Below, in pieces: positions 17,909 to 27,390 of a stretch of 64,000 nt of DNA (positions within the stretch are counted from its first letter, which is position 1; each line of letters starts with the position of its first letter). A program made the position numbers and the translations under genes. The DNA is taken from NCBI RefSeq assembly GCF_003026365.1, contig NZ_PYOM01000004.1, positions 124,001 to 188,000 of the forward strand. The letters run 5' to 3'. A model generated the notes under the pieces. The model was given only the letters and a program-made list of their open reading frames with translations. It was not told the origin of the DNA and made no database searches. This DNA is from Photobacterium angustum. GTDB lineage: Bacteria; Pseudomonadota; Gammaproteobacteria; Enterobacterales; Vibrionaceae.

Positions 17909-18460
17909 ATGGACATATCAACACCTTCGGTTGTCACTTCCGATACAGGTGAAGACCAAATACAAAAGTGGACTTTTTCAAAACCAATGGCTCATGATGG
18001 CGATGATGTTTTTACGTTGATCGCAAACTGTCACCCTCTAGATACCAATTCATCTTATTGTAATTTTCTTCAAACAACTCACTTTAGTAATACGTGTGTT
18101 ATTGCAAAATATGATGGTGAAATAGCAGGCTTTATCTCTGGTTACCAAAAACCTGATCGACCAAATACTTTATTTATATGGCAAGTTGCCGTTGCTCCTC
18201 AATTTAGAGGAAAAGGGCTCGCTTTTACCATGTTAGATAACCTGTTAAGTCGTGACTCTCTAAATAATATTAATGCTATAGAAACAACCATTACGGAAGA
18301 AAATAATGCCTCGTGGGCGTTATTTAATAAACTCGATGCACGTAATGGTCACAATGGCGAAGTCAGTACATTTTTAGACAAGAATATACATTTTAAAGGT
18401 AAACACGAAACGGAATTGTTGTATCGCATCCCTTTAACTCAAATTAAACAGAAAGGATAA
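17909..18460 (+). CDS. ectA: L-2,4-diaminobutyrate N-acetyltransferase
   Basis: 183 residues, GNAT fold: the acetyl-CoA binding segment VAVAPQFRGKGLAFTMLDNLL (Q/RxxGxG/A) lies near residues 92-112, and the family-typical TITEENNASWALFNKLD follows. It transfers acetyl from acetyl-CoA to 2,4-diaminobutyrate, the second step of ectoine synthesis. AAGGAA precedes the start. ectB follows after 13 bp and ectC after another 14 bp, so the three form an operon. No ectD hydroxylase or dedicated aspartokinase is attached, unlike many vibrio clusters. Confidence 0.95.
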   Translation: MDISTPSVVTSDTGEDQIQKWTFSKPMAHDGDDVFTLIANCHPLDTNSSYCNFLQTTHFSNTCVIAKYDGEIAGFISGYQKPDRPNTLFIWQVAVAPQFRGKGLAFTMLDNLLSRDSLNNINAIETTITEENNASWALFNKLDARNGHNGEVSTFLDKNIHFKGKHETELLYRIPLTQIKQKG

Positions 18461-18473
18461 TAACGGCCATATT

Positions 18474-19739
18474 ATGGATATTTTTAAGAAGCAGGAATCT
18501 AAAGTTCGTTCTTACTCAAACAGTTTTCCCGTCGTTTTCACTAAAGCAAAAGGGAGTTGGCTTGAAACCGAACAAGGAGATCGTTACTTAGATTTTCTAG
18601 CCGGTGCTGGATCACTGAACTACGGCCATAATAACCCTATTTTTAAACAGGCTTTGCTCGACTATATCGAACAAGATGGGATCACTCATGGTTTAGATAT
18701 GCACTCTACAGCAAAGGCTGATTTCCTTGAAGTATTAGAGCGCAATATTCTTGCTCCTCGTCAACTCAATTACGTTACTCAATTTACGGGTCCAACCGGT
18801 ACTAACGCTGTAGAAGCGGCACTCAAACTTGCACGTAAAGTGAAAAAACGTAGCTCTATTGTGGCTTTCACCAATGGTTTTCATGGTTGTACAGCCGGAG
18901 CACTAGCTGCAACAGGCAATCAACATCACCGTCAAGGTGCGGGGACAAGTTTAAACAATGTCACTCGTATTCCGTTTGAAGGTTATGCGGATATTGATGG
19001 CCTTAAATTATTTGAAACGATGCTAGCGGATAATTCAGCAGGTATGGACAAGCCAGCCGCAGTCTTAATTGAAACCGTACAGGGCGAAGGCGGCTTAAAC
19101 GTTGCGTCTAACCAGTGGTTACAACGATTAGAAAAAGTCTGTAAACAAAATGATATTTTATTAATTGTTGATGATATTCAAGCTGGCTGTGGTCGTACTG
19201 GTACCTTCTTTAGCTTTGAGCCATCAGGTATTAAACCAGATATGGTTACCCTCTCTAAATCAATTGGTGGTTACGGGTTACCAATGGCAATCGTGCTATT
19301 CAAACCAGAGCTCGATATTTGGAATCCAGGTGAGCATAACGGGACATTCCGTGGCAACAATCACGCATTCATTACTGCAACGAAAGCACTTGAAACCTAT
19401 TGGGCTGATGACCAACTAGAAAAACACGTTGCAGCATGCTCAAACATTATTGCTAACGTGATTGATAAGTGCCTACACGACCATCCTGATATGTTTGTGC
19501 AAAGAAAAGGTCGAGGCATGATGATTGGTATTGAGTGTAACGATGGCGCTCTGTCTAGCCAAATCACCAAAACCTGTTTTGAAAATGGATTAGTGATTGA
19601 AACCGCAGGTCCTAACGATGAAGTCGTGAAGTTCTTTAGCCCACTCACCATTACAACGACAGAGCTTGAGCAAGGCTTAGCGATTTTTGAAAATGCGGTT
19701 GAGCACGTTGTTGCTAAAAACTTTAAAAAAGCATCGTAA
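18474..19739 (+). CDS. ectB: Diaminobutyrate--2-oxoglutarate transaminase
   Basis: 421 residues, class-III aminotransferase. The PLP-binding Lys262 lies in TLSKSIGGYGLPMA; the cofactor-contacting Asp is in LLIVDDIQAGCGRTG, and GPTGTNAVEAALKLARK is the phosphate-binding loop. It converts aspartate semialdehyde plus glutamate into 2,4-diaminobutyrate, the first committed step of ectoine synthesis. It is second in ectABC with short gaps on both sides. Full length with no anomalies. Confidence 0.95.
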   Translation: MDIFKKQESKVRSYSNSFPVVFTKAKGSWLETEQGDRYLDFLAGAGSLNYGHNNPIFKQALLDYIEQDGITHGLDMHSTAKADFLEVLERNILAPRQLNYVTQFTGPTGTNAVEAALKLARKVKKRSSIVAFTNGFHGCTAGALAATGNQHHRQGAGTSLNNVTRIPFEGYADIDGLKLFETMLADNSAGMDKPAAVLIETVQGEGGLNVASNQWLQRLEKVCKQNDILLIVDDIQAGCGRTGTFFSFEPSGIKPDMVTLSKSIGGYGLPMAIVLFKPELDIWNPGEHNGTFRGNNHAFITATKALETYWADDQLEKHVAACSNIIANVIDKCLHDHPDMFVQRKGRGMMIGIECNDGALSSQITKTCFENGLVIETAGPNDEVVKFFSPLTITTTELEQGLAIFENAVEHVVAKNFKKAS

Positions 19740-19753
19740 TTTAAGGACAAAAA

Positions 19754-20140
19754 ATGATTGTTAGAACATTAGATGAATGCCGAGACAGTGAACGCCGTGT
19801 AGCTTCTGAAACTTGGGAAAGTGTTCGTATGCTACTTAAAGATGACAAGATGGGGTTTTCGTTTCACATCACGACAATCTTTGAGAACACTGAAACCCAT
19901 ATTCATTATCAAAATCACTTAGAGTCAGTTTACTGCATGAGTGGCGAAGGTGAAATTGAAGTTGTTGGTGGTGAAACTTACCCAATTAAACCTGGCACGC
20001 TATACATTCTAGATAAACACGATGAGCATTATTTACGAGCTTATGAAGACAAAGAAATGGTGATGGCTTGTGTGTTTAACCCACCAATCACAGGCAAGGA
20101 AACACATGATGAAAATGGTGTTTATCCACTCGTTGACTAA
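19754..20140 (+). CDS. ectC: L-ectoine synthase
   Basis: 128 residues, the usual length of this single-domain cupin. Metal-binding and active-site features are present: the segment [21 protein letters not shown] and the later [10 protein letters not shown]. It cyclises N-gamma-acetyl-diaminobutyrate to ectoine in the cytosol. It is last in the ect operon and is followed by a strong terminator shared with convergent putP. AAGGAC precedes the ATG. Confidence 0.95.
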   Translation: MIVRTLDECRDSERRVASETWESVRMLLKDDKMGFSFHITTIFENTETHIHYQNHLESVYCMSGEGEIEVVGGETYPIKPGTLYILDKHDEHYLRAYEDKEMVMACVFNPPITGKETHDENGVYPLVD

Positions 20141-20187
20141 TACATAACGTCTATAGCCAGTGCAACGAACATTGTCATCTATAATAA

Positions 20188-20226
20188 AAAAATCCCTGTA
20201 CCGCTAAGCTGATACAGGGATTTTTT
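20188..20226. terminator. Bidirectional terminator between ectC and putP
   Basis: Stem AAAAATCCCTGTA (20188-20200) / TACAGGGATTTTT (20213-20225) with a 12-nt loop, flanked by A-run and T-run so that it works on both strands. Confidence 0.93.
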
Positions 20227-20247
20227 ATTGCGCAATATTAGATAATA

Positions 20248-21744
20248 TTAATCGAATTCAACCAGATTTTTTTGATATTGCTGGTATTGCTTTTGTACCG
20301 CTTCTGACGGACGACCGGTTGCTTTACTCACAACCACAACCGCAGCAGTGGCAAAGATAAAGCCAGGAATAATCTCATATAAGTCAAACATCCCACCTGT
20401 TAGTTGCTTCCATACAACAACGGTTACAGCACCTATCACGATACCTGCAATCGCGCCATAACGGTTCATACCACTCCAGTACAGACTTAATAGCAACACA
20501 GGGCCAAATGCCGCACCAAACCCCGCCCAAGCATAAGACACAAGACCTAATACAGAGCTATCAGGGTTTAATGCTAAAACGAAGGCAATGATTGATAATG
20601 CAATAACTGCAATGCGCCCAACCATAACAATTTCGTTGCTTGAAGCTTGTGGACGAAATACTTGTTTATAGAAATCTTCAGCCAGTGCCGATGAAGAGAC
20701 TAACAACTGAGAATCCGCAGTACTCATGATCGCCGCCAAAATTGCCGCTAATAAAATACCGGCCATCACGGGATGGAAAATCGCATTCACTAGCAACATG
20801 AATACTTTTTCACTATCTGCTAATTCACCACCAAGGTTACCATCAACATAAACAATCCCCGTTAAGCCAACTAGTAACGCACCAATCATCGACAGAGCCG
20901 TCCACACCACGGCAATACGACGTGCTGTACTAATGTCTTTATTTGAGCGTGTCGCTTTAAAACGCGCAAGAATATGAGGCTGGCCAAAGTAACCGAGTCC
21001 CCAGCCTAGTAATGATAAGATAACCATAAATGATAATGGCTGACCTTTAATATCATGCCAGAACGTCAGCAATTCAGGGTTCTTGTTATGAAGCGTTTCC
21101 ATTAGCTGAACCGGATCGGCATTCATCGCTGCGATCGGCACAATAAGCAGTGCAGCTGACATCAATAGACCTTGCACTAAATCAGTCCAAGATACCGCAA
21201 GGAATCCTCCAAATAAGGTATACGTTACAACACACAAAGTACCGATAAATAGCGCGAGCGTGTAATCTAAACCAAAGACGGTTTCAAACAGTTTGCCGCC
21301 TGCCACTAAACCAGCACTGGTATAGAAAAGGAAAAAGAGCAAAATAAAGAAGGCGGAAATCGTTTGGATAAGCTTTGAATTATCATCAAATCGACGTGAT
21401 AAAAACTCAGGTAAAGTCAGTGAGTTGTCTGCTGTTATGCTATATGTGCGGAGGCGTTTAGCACAGATCAGCCAGTTCAACCACGTCCCCAATAATAAGC
21501 CACCAGCTAGCCATAATGACTCAAAACCTGCTAGATATGCGTATCCCGGTAATCCTAATAATAACCAGCCACTCATATCCGATGCTCCTGCAGATATCGC
21601 AGAAGGCCAAGGACCTAATGAACGCCCACCGAGAAAATAATCACTGGAACTCGATGTGCGTTTATAGGCGATATAACCAATCGCTAGCATCCCTAGTAGA
21701 TACGCTACAAAGGTCGCTGTAATCGCGAAGTTATTTTCAATCAT
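20248..21744 (-). CDS. putP: Sodium/proline symporter
   Basis: 498 residues, sodium:solute symporter family with about 13 helices. Typical PutP segments are seen: YFLGGRSLGPWPSAISAGASDMSGWLLLG (helix 2, sodium site) and ILAAIMSTADSQLLVSSSALAEDFY (helix 8-9 region). It imports proline with sodium as nutrient or osmoprotectant. It is the last gene of the minus-strand put group, 69 bp after the small ALDH-like gene; a hairpin (GGCCTTTG 21766-21773 / CAAAGGCC 21781-21788) lies in that gap and may separate expression. The location next to ectABC suits a joint osmotic role. Confidence 0.95.
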   Translation of the reverse strand: MIENNFAITATFVAYLLGMLAIGYIAYKRTSSSSDYFLGGRSLGPWPSAISAGASDMSGWLLLGLPGYAYLAGFESLWLAGGLLLGTWLNWLICAKRLRTYSITADNSLTLPEFLSRRFDDNSKLIQTISAFFILLFFLFYTSAGLVAGGKLFETVFGLDYTLALFIGTLCVVTYTLFGGFLAVSWTDLVQGLLMSAALLIVPIAAMNADPVQLMETLHNKNPELLTFWHDIKGQPLSFMVILSLLGWGLGYFGQPHILARFKATRSNKDISTARRIAVVWTALSMIGALLVGLTGIVYVDGNLGGELADSEKVFMLLVNAIFHPVMAGILLAAILAAIMSTADSQLLVSSSALAEDFYKQVFRPQASSNEIVMVGRIAVIALSIIAFVLALNPDSSVLGLVSYAWAGFGAAFGPVLLLSLYWSGMNRYGAIAGIVIGAVTVVVWKQLTGGMFDLYEIIPGFIFATAAVVVVSKATGRPSEAVQKQYQQYQKNLVEFD

Positions 21745-21765
21745 AAGTTGTACTTCCTTTTAAAT

Positions 21766-21788
21766 GGCCTTTGTTCATGGCAAAGGCC
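21766..21788 (-). terminator. Intercistronic hairpin upstream of putP
   Basis: Perfect 8-bp stem GGCCTTTG/CAAAGGCC with a 7-nt loop, between the small ALDH-like gene and putP. On the minus strand it is followed by ATTTAAAAGG, so it is at most a partial terminator or a processing element. Confidence 0.4.
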
Positions 21789-21813
21789 TATTATCATATT
21801 AAGTAAGGTTTGG

Positions 21814-22539
21814 TCAGTCAGTTTCTCCACAACCAAGCTCTAATAACGTTGCATTACCGCCGACGGCTGTAATATTGATGGTTCTGGTACGTTCAGTGAT
21901 AAAGCGTAAACAGTAACTTGGGCTACCAATGACAGGTAGATTATCAAGATCGGTTTCTGCCACTAATTGCGCTAACTGTCCACTTCTCGCTGCTAATTGA
22001 CGCGCTAAGCTCAACGCACGATCCTCTGTACCGCTATAAGCGACTGCTGCAATCTCTTCGATTTGAATCAATGCATCAAAGTCAGCGCTGTCAATAACAC
22101 TAAGTACATTGGCAACACATCCTGCTTGCTCTAGTTGACTGAGAATGACACCAGTTTTTAAAGGATGATCAGGTGACAAACACAACATAACGCTGTTGCC
22201 ACACACCAATGCTGTGGCAATTTGAGCAATAACCACATGGTTAGCCACAACATCGCTTGCAGTGACAACAAATACGCCGCGTCCAACACAATAAAGCGTG
22301 TTACTTTCACCTGTTGGCCCAGGCATTACTTGCATCTCAGCGACCATTTCCAGTGCATTGTTACACTGAAAATTCACCATCATCGCAGATTGATTATCTA
22401 GCGATTTTGCCCAGCGGCGTAGAATAGCGATTCGCGTTTCAAAGTCCAGATCATTCCATACAGAAGAAGCAAAAATGCTACTTTGTAGTGATTTTTGTAC
22501 TTGTGGAGATAACGCCATTAACTGCGAATTATTTTTCAT
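21814..22539 (-). CDS. Detached PutA C-terminal domain (ALDH-superfamily-like protein)
   Basis: 241 residues. The sequence resembles the extra C-terminal domain of long PutA proteins rather than a full aldehyde dehydrogenase: it keeps a Rossmann-like part (GRGVFVVTASDVVANHVVIAQIATALVCGNSVML) and ends with FITERTRTINITAVGGNATLLELG, matching the terminal ERxxTVNTTAxGGNAxL segment of long PutAs. No ALDH catalytic Cys/Glu pair is present. Its ATG lies inside the last codons of putA (11-bp overlap), so the two are translationally coupled. In long PutAs this domain caps the substrate channel and supports the oligomer; here it would do so as a separate subunit (inference). Confidence 0.8.
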   Translation of the reverse strand: MKNNSQLMALSPQVQKSLQSSIFASSVWNDLDFETRIAILRRWAKSLDNQSAMMVNFQCNNALEMVAEMQVMPGPTGESNTLYCVGRGVFVVTASDVVANHVVIAQIATALVCGNSVMLCLSPDHPLKTGVILSQLEQAGCVANVLSVIDSADFDALIQIEEIAAVAYSGTEDRALSLARQLAARSGQLAQLVAETDLDNLPVIGSPSYCLRFITERTRTINITAVGGNATLLELGCGETD

Positions 22540-25500
22540 TGTTTGTTCCTTCCATCTCGCGTTGATGAGTGACGTTGATTGGCGCTATCGTTGACTGCAT
22601 AAAACGGTACAAATAATGAGGCCCGCCCGCTTTTGGTCCTGTACCAGATAACCCTCGACCACCAAAAGGCTGGACGCCAACAACAGCTCCCACTTGATCA
22701 CGGTTGATATAACAGTTACCAACTTTGGCACGTGACGCTATTTCACTATAGGTACGCTCATTTCGACTATGTATCCCCATCGTTAAACCAAATCCCGTTT
22801 GATTAATTTGATTAACGACTTGATCAATCTCGCTCGCCTTAAAACGCACAATATGAAGAATTGGGCCAAAGTGCTCTTGCTCTAATAGATCAATATGTTG
22901 AATTTCAATGGCCGTCGGTGGAACAAAATCGCCACTCGCACAACTTTCTGGTAACGGCGTTTGACAAATTAATCGCGCTTGGTTTTTTAACGATTCAATA
23001 TGAGTAAGAAGCTTTTGTTTCGCAGCAAGATCAATGACAGGCCCCACATCGGTAGCATGTAATTGCGGATCCCCCACCTTAAGCTCAGCCATCGCCCCTT
23101 TGATCAAGGTGATCACACGTTCTGCAATATCTTGCTGAATAAAGAGTACGCGTAATGCTGAACAACGTTGACCTGCAGAGGCAAACGCTGAACGTAATAC
23201 ATCACGTACGACTTGTTCAGGTAGCGCTGTACTATCAACGATCATTGCATTTTGACCGCCAGTTTCGGCAATAAATGGGACTGGCGCACAATCACGTGCC
23301 ATTAATGTACGATTAATCAATTGGGCTGTAGGTGTTGAACCAGTAAAGGCAACACCAGCAACACGCTCATCTGACGTCAACTGATGGCCTATCTCACGAC
23401 CCAATCCCGTTACTACTTGAATAACACCTTGTGGAATACCAGTAAGCAGTAGTAATTCTATAGCACGACAAGCAATTAATGAGGTTTGCTCTGCAGGTTT
23501 CGCCACTACCGTATTACCTGCAACTAAAGCGGCACATACTTGACCTAAGAAAATAGCCAACGGGAAGTTCCAAGGGCTAATACAAACAAAGACACCTCGT
23601 CCTTGATAGGTCATCTCTTGATCGACACCATCAAAGCTAGTGATGCGTTTAGGCTTATCAAAATTAGTTTGTGCTTGCTCGGCGTAATAACGACAAAAAT
23701 CCACCGCTTCACGAATTTCATCAATCGCATCGTGGATGGTTTTACCAGCTTCACGGTGACATAACGCCACTAATTCCGCTTGATGTAATTCAAGTTTATC
23801 GGCCAATAGCAATAAGTAATTTGCACGCTCGCTTGCAGAGCATTGTGACCAATCAGCAAAAGCGTCATGGGCAGATGCCATTGCTGTATCTACTTGTGAT
23901 GATGTGGCATAGGTCAGCTCACCAACCACCTCCTCACGATCATAAGGTGCCGTCACGCAAACTCGCTCGGCAGCCAAAATAGGTGTCGGTTTTCCATTCA
24001 AAATAGGTGATGCTTTCCATTTCACCTTATCAAAGGCATGCACCGCCTGATGAAAAGGCTGCCACTGTGATTCAATATCAATATTGATACTTGATGAGTT
24101 TTTTCGTTCAGAGCCAAAAATATCTTTCGGTAATGGGATCAAGCTATTGTGCAGTGTCTTACGTTGCTTAAGCACATCAACAGGGTGTTGGGTGAGATCG
24201 GAAATTGGACAATTAGCATCAACCAAGCGATGAACAAACGAACTATTGGCACCATTTTCTAATAAACGACGAACAAGGTATGGCAGTAAGTCTTTATGAC
24301 TTCCTACTGGTGCATAAATACGTACTTGTGTTTTATGCATATCCATCACATGGTTATATAGCGCATCACCCATGCCATGCAAGCGTTGGAATTCAAAGCA
24401 AGAATGCTTCGCCATCGCAACAATAGCACTTATCGTGTGAGCATTATGAGTTGCAAATTGTGGGTAGATCAGCCCTTTTAGAGGCTCAGATAGTAGAAAC
24501 CTAGCACAGGCTAAATAAGAACTGTCTGTCGCTTCTTTACGAGTAAAAACAGGATAACCATTAAAGCCTGCTTGCTGACAAAGTTTCAGTTCACTATCCC
24601 AATAGGCACCTTTTACTAATCGAAGTGGGATCACATCACCTTGCTGTTTTGAAAGAGCTGCAAGCCACGCTAATACCGGTAAAGCACGTTTCGAATACGC
24701 TTGTACAACTAAACCAAACCGCCCCCAACCTTTCACTTCTTTTGCGCGATACAACTTTTCAAACAGTTTTAATGACAATTCCAATCTGTCTGCTTCTTCA
24801 GCATCAATCGTGATCCCAACGTTATGCTCGCGGGCAAAAATTAATAGCTCAAGAACAGAATGGTACATTTCCTCTAACACACGCGCTTCATTGGCGACTT
24901 CGTAACGAGGATGCAATGCTGATAGCTTAATGGATACAGTAGGATCTGATGATTGACTAGCCGATTGAGCTGAAATGGCACTATTGACCTTCCCTACCGC
25001 TTTAATTGCCGTAAGGTAATCATTGTAATATTTTTCGGCATCTTGAGAGGTTAGTGCCGCTTCACCTAGCATGTCGAATGAATAAGTAAACCCTTGCTCT
25101 CGTTTAGGTTTGCCGTTTTTCATCGCTTCAGATATATCTCGCCCTAGAACAAATTGGTGCCCCATGATTTTCATCGCTTGGTGCATAGCTTGTCTGATCA
25201 TTGGCTCTGACATTTTATTAACCAAGCGGTTAATTACATTCGTTGGTGTACCGTCTTGTTTGGCATCTAACGTTACTACTTTCCCTGTTAGCATGAGCCC
25301 CCATGTTGAGGCATTCACAAACAACGAATCAGAATTTTTAAGATGAGATTTCCAATCAGCAACACTTAATTTATCGCGAATAAGGGCATCGGCAGTAGCG
25401 GGATCAGGAATACGCATCAGTGCTTCAGCTAAGCACATTAATAAGATCCCTTCTTTGGTTTCTAGGCTGTATTCCAATAAAAGTGCGTCAATCATTTGAA

Positions 25501-25711
25501 CCGCATTTTTATCCGCACGAACACGAGCAATAAGCTCACTAGCCTGCACAGCACTATGCGCGCGCTCTTCATCGGTAGGTTCTGCTAAGGGTAGCAACTG
25601 GGTTAACCACTCAGACTCATCAACTGCATACAATGGTGAAATTAATGCCCATAATTGAGCTAAAGGCTTCTCTATAAAGGAAGAATGGAGTACATCAACG
25701 GCTTTAAACAT
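22529..25711 (-). CDS. putA: Bifunctional proline dehydrogenase / P5C dehydrogenase
   Basis: 1060 residues. The N-terminal half contains the helical arm and the FAD-binding PRODH barrel (about 130-510; LRLVKGAYWDSELK, FATHNAHT, RIYAPVGSHKDLLPYLVRRLLENG). The C-terminal half is the NAD-dependent glutamate-semialdehyde dehydrogenase, with SPWNFPLAIFLGQ, the AETGGQNAM glutamate and the SAGQRCSALRVLF catalytic Cys. It oxidises proline to glutamate. No ribbon-helix-helix DNA-binding domain is present at the N-terminus, unlike E. coli PutA, so regulation must come from elsewhere, most likely the adjacent AraC-type gene. The C-terminal cap domain is encoded separately by the overlapping next gene. 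An inverted repeat (ATGGC 25724-25728 / GCCAT 25733-25737) precedes the ribosome site. Confidence 0.93.
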   Translation of the reverse strand: MFKAVDVLHSSFIEKPLAQLWALISPLYAVDESEWLTQLLPLAEPTDEERAHSAVQASELIARVRADKNAVQMIDALLLEYSLETKEGILLMCLAEALMRIPDPATADALIRDKLSVADWKSHLKNSDSLFVNASTWGLMLTGKVVTLDAKQDGTPTNVINRLVNKMSEPMIRQAMHQAMKIMGHQFVLGRDISEAMKNGKPKREQGFTYSFDMLGEAALTSQDAEKYYNDYLTAIKAVGKVNSAISAQSASQSSDPTVSIKLSALHPRYEVANEARVLEEMYHSVLELLIFAREHNVGITIDAEEADRLELSLKLFEKLYRAKEVKGWGRFGLVVQAYSKRALPVLAWLAALSKQQGDVIPLRLVKGAYWDSELKLCQQAGFNGYPVFTRKEATDSSYLACARFLLSEPLKGLIYPQFATHNAHTISAIVAMAKHSCFEFQRLHGMGDALYNHVMDMHKTQVRIYAPVGSHKDLLPYLVRRLLENGANSSFVHRLVDANCPISDLTQHPVDVLKQRKTLHNSLIPLPKDIFGSERKNSSSINIDIESQWQPFHQAVHAFDKVKWKASPILNGKPTPILAAERVCVTAPYDREEVVGELTYATSSQVDTAMASAHDAFADWSQCSASERANYLLLLADKLELHQAELVALCHREAGKTIHDAIDEIREAVDFCRYYAEQAQTNFDKPKRITSFDGVDQEMTYQGRGVFVCISPWNFPLAIFLGQVCAALVAGNTVVAKPAEQTSLIACRAIELLLLTGIPQGVIQVVTGLGREIGHQLTSDERVAGVAFTGSTPTAQLINRTLMARDCAPVPFIAETGGQNAMIVDSTALPEQVVRDVLRSAFASAGQRCSALRVLFIQQDIAERVITLIKGAMAELKVGDPQLHATDVGPVIDLAAKQKLLTHIESLKNQARLICQTPLPESCASGDFVPPTAIEIQHIDLLEQEHFGPILHIVRFKASEIDQVVNQINQTGFGLTMGIHSRNERTYSEIASRAKVGNCYINRDQVGAVVGVQPFGGRGLSGTGPKAGGPHYLYRFMQSTIAPINVTHQREMEGTNNEK

Positions 25712-25905
25712 CAGGTTTCCTCTATGGCATTAGCCATGAGATACAAAAATACCTCAACAGCAATGTTGTTAAACTGTTACTGGAAAAAGATATTATGGTT
25801 AAATGTTAATGTCGTCTTATTCATTCCTACGAGATATTTTAGTTATTCTCCGCACATCGGTAATACGAGATCTGAAACAAGTAAATAAGATAGATAAAGG
25901 TAATA

Positions 25906-26664
25906 TCAAACATGATCTTGATAACGAGTAGGGGGATGGCCATACAGACGACGAAAAGCCTGACTAAAACTGCTTTGACTAGAAAATCCACACAACTGGG
26001 CTATTTGAGATAGAGGTATCCGTTGACCTAAAATTAATTGTTTGGCGGATTCCAGTCGTTTGCGCAAAACATATTGGTGAGGAGTAATACCTACCTGCTC
26101 TTTAAAGAGTAAATAAAACTGACTTTGAGCCAAGAAAACCAAACTCGCTAACTCAGCAACCGAAATTTTCTTATCAAGATGTTGTTGAATATAGCTATCA
26201 ATTAAACTGATATCTAACCTTGAGGTTGGTCTCTCTTGAGTAGGCGAAATAAGACTGCGCTTTAATAAGTAAAATATTGTTTGGCTTATACTATTACACA
26301 ATCCTGTATCTATTTTAGATTGCTGTGCTTCAGCAGTAAGTAAAGAGATGAGCTGTTGAGTACGCAAATCAAGATTGAAATAGCCAGTGCGTGATGATTC
26401 TGCAAATAAAGCCATACTATTATCTGAACAACGCAACGGCGTATTTACGACTAATACTTGGTTATCGTGATCACCATAAAAGCTGTGTTCTACATTAGCA
26501 CTCACCGCACAACCCGTGCCAGCAAGTAAGCCCTTTCTTACCCCTTTAATATCAAATTCGCTTTGTCCTGTTAGGCCTACGACCATTTGGTGGTAATTAT
26601 GAGCATGACGAGTCATCGAATCAGAAAGGCTTACGATATTAAATGTTGTCGTTGCGTTTTCCAT
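25906..26664 (-). CDS. putR: AraC-family regulator of proline utilisation
   Basis: 252 residues: an N-terminal cupin-like sensing part (HAHNYHQMVVGLTGQSEFDI) and two C-terminal helix-turn-helix motifs (SVAELASLVFLAQSQFYLLFKEQVG and PLSQIAQLCGFSSQSSFSQAFRRLYG, with PTRYQ). Vibrios place an AraC-type activator, PutR, beside putAP, and this gene lies 194 bp upstream of putA on the same strand. It fills the role left by the missing DNA-binding domain of PutA. Proline as effector is inferred. Confidence 0.75.
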   Translation of the reverse strand: MENATTTFNIVSLSDSMTRHAHNYHQMVVGLTGQSEFDIKGVRKGLLAGTGCAVSANVEHSFYGDHDNQVLVVNTPLRCSDNSMALFAESSRTGYFNLDLRTQQLISLLTAEAQQSKIDTGLCNSISQTIFYLLKRSLISPTQERPTSRLDISLIDSYIQQHLDKKISVAELASLVFLAQSQFYLLFKEQVGITPHQYVLRKRLESAKQLILGQRIPLSQIAQLCGFSSQSSFSQAFRRLYGHPPTRYQDHV

Positions 26665-27104
26665 CGAATTCTCCTTTATTCCTTGTATTCACATCACTTA
26701 CGACTTACCACTTACCGCCCCATAATTTATCGCACATAAAAAAGTAAAAGTAATAGCGGTGTATAAAGTCAAAATATCTATATCACGAATACAGGTGCAG
26801 AACTTACTAATACCTAATAGGAATGATGAAATATATAAAACTAATCACAAATTGAATTATTTAATGGCTGTCGCTCAAACGACTGAACATAACAATACGC
26901 ATAACATAACTCAACGAGGTATCACCTCTCATTATAAAAATGCACAAAAAACCACCAGACAAATTTGATAATTAGTCAGAGTTACCCACTGAATTTGTGG
27001 ATAACATTTATTTTATATTTATTTTCAACATCTTATGATTTTCAATAGGAATAATTAATATTTATTGTGATTTTCTGAATTATTAATAAGTCTCTAAAAA
27101 TAAA

Positions 27105-27129
27105 AAGCCGCACTATTGCAGTGCGGCTT
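27105..27129 (-). terminator. Intrinsic terminator for a minus-strand transcript with no protein gene
   Basis: 10-bp GC-rich stem (AAGCCGCACT/AGTGCGGCTT) with a 5-nt loop, followed on the minus strand by T5-A-T5. The nearest upstream minus-strand coding sequence is several kilobases away, so it points to a non-coding transcript. Confidence 0.8.
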
Positions 27130-27287
27130 GGTGTTGCTATTAGTGTACTTACTCGGCACACCAATATTGTTACGCTTCGCCACTCATTACGTTGAGCTTG
27201 CCGTGTCCCACAATGTTTGTGCGGACCGCTATATATTGGCGAAGAAGCAAATTTTTAAACGGTGTCACTTACCAAATTGTTAACAAC

Positions 27288-27390
27288 TAAGTTTTCACTT
27301 AGAAGCTTTTACATGCGTAGCTCTTACGATGTTGCTTTTTACTGTGTAACTTTTACTTTGTTGCTCTTACATGTATTGCTTTGTCTACTT
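27288..27390. repeat. Degenerate 14-15 bp tandem repeat
   Basis: On the + strand successive units are AGCTTTTACATGC, GTAGCTCTTACGAT, GTTGCTTTTTACTGT, GTAACTTTTACTTTG, TTGCTCTTACATGTA and TTGCTTTGTCTACTT (27303-27390), with a weaker unit TTTTCACTTAG before them. Consensus is roughly GTTGCTTTTACATG. Units vary at third-like positions but not in phase, so this is not coding and not a CRISPR (no spacers). Confidence 0.6.

Noticed and set aside
26759..26968. 69-codon + strand ORF
   Set aside because: GTG start without ribosome site, Asn/Thr/Ile-rich composition expected from AT-rich non-coding DNA, no resemblance to a family.
27288..27390. CRISPR-like array
   Set aside because: Units of 14-15 bp are degenerate and contiguous, with no spacers and no cas genes in the window.
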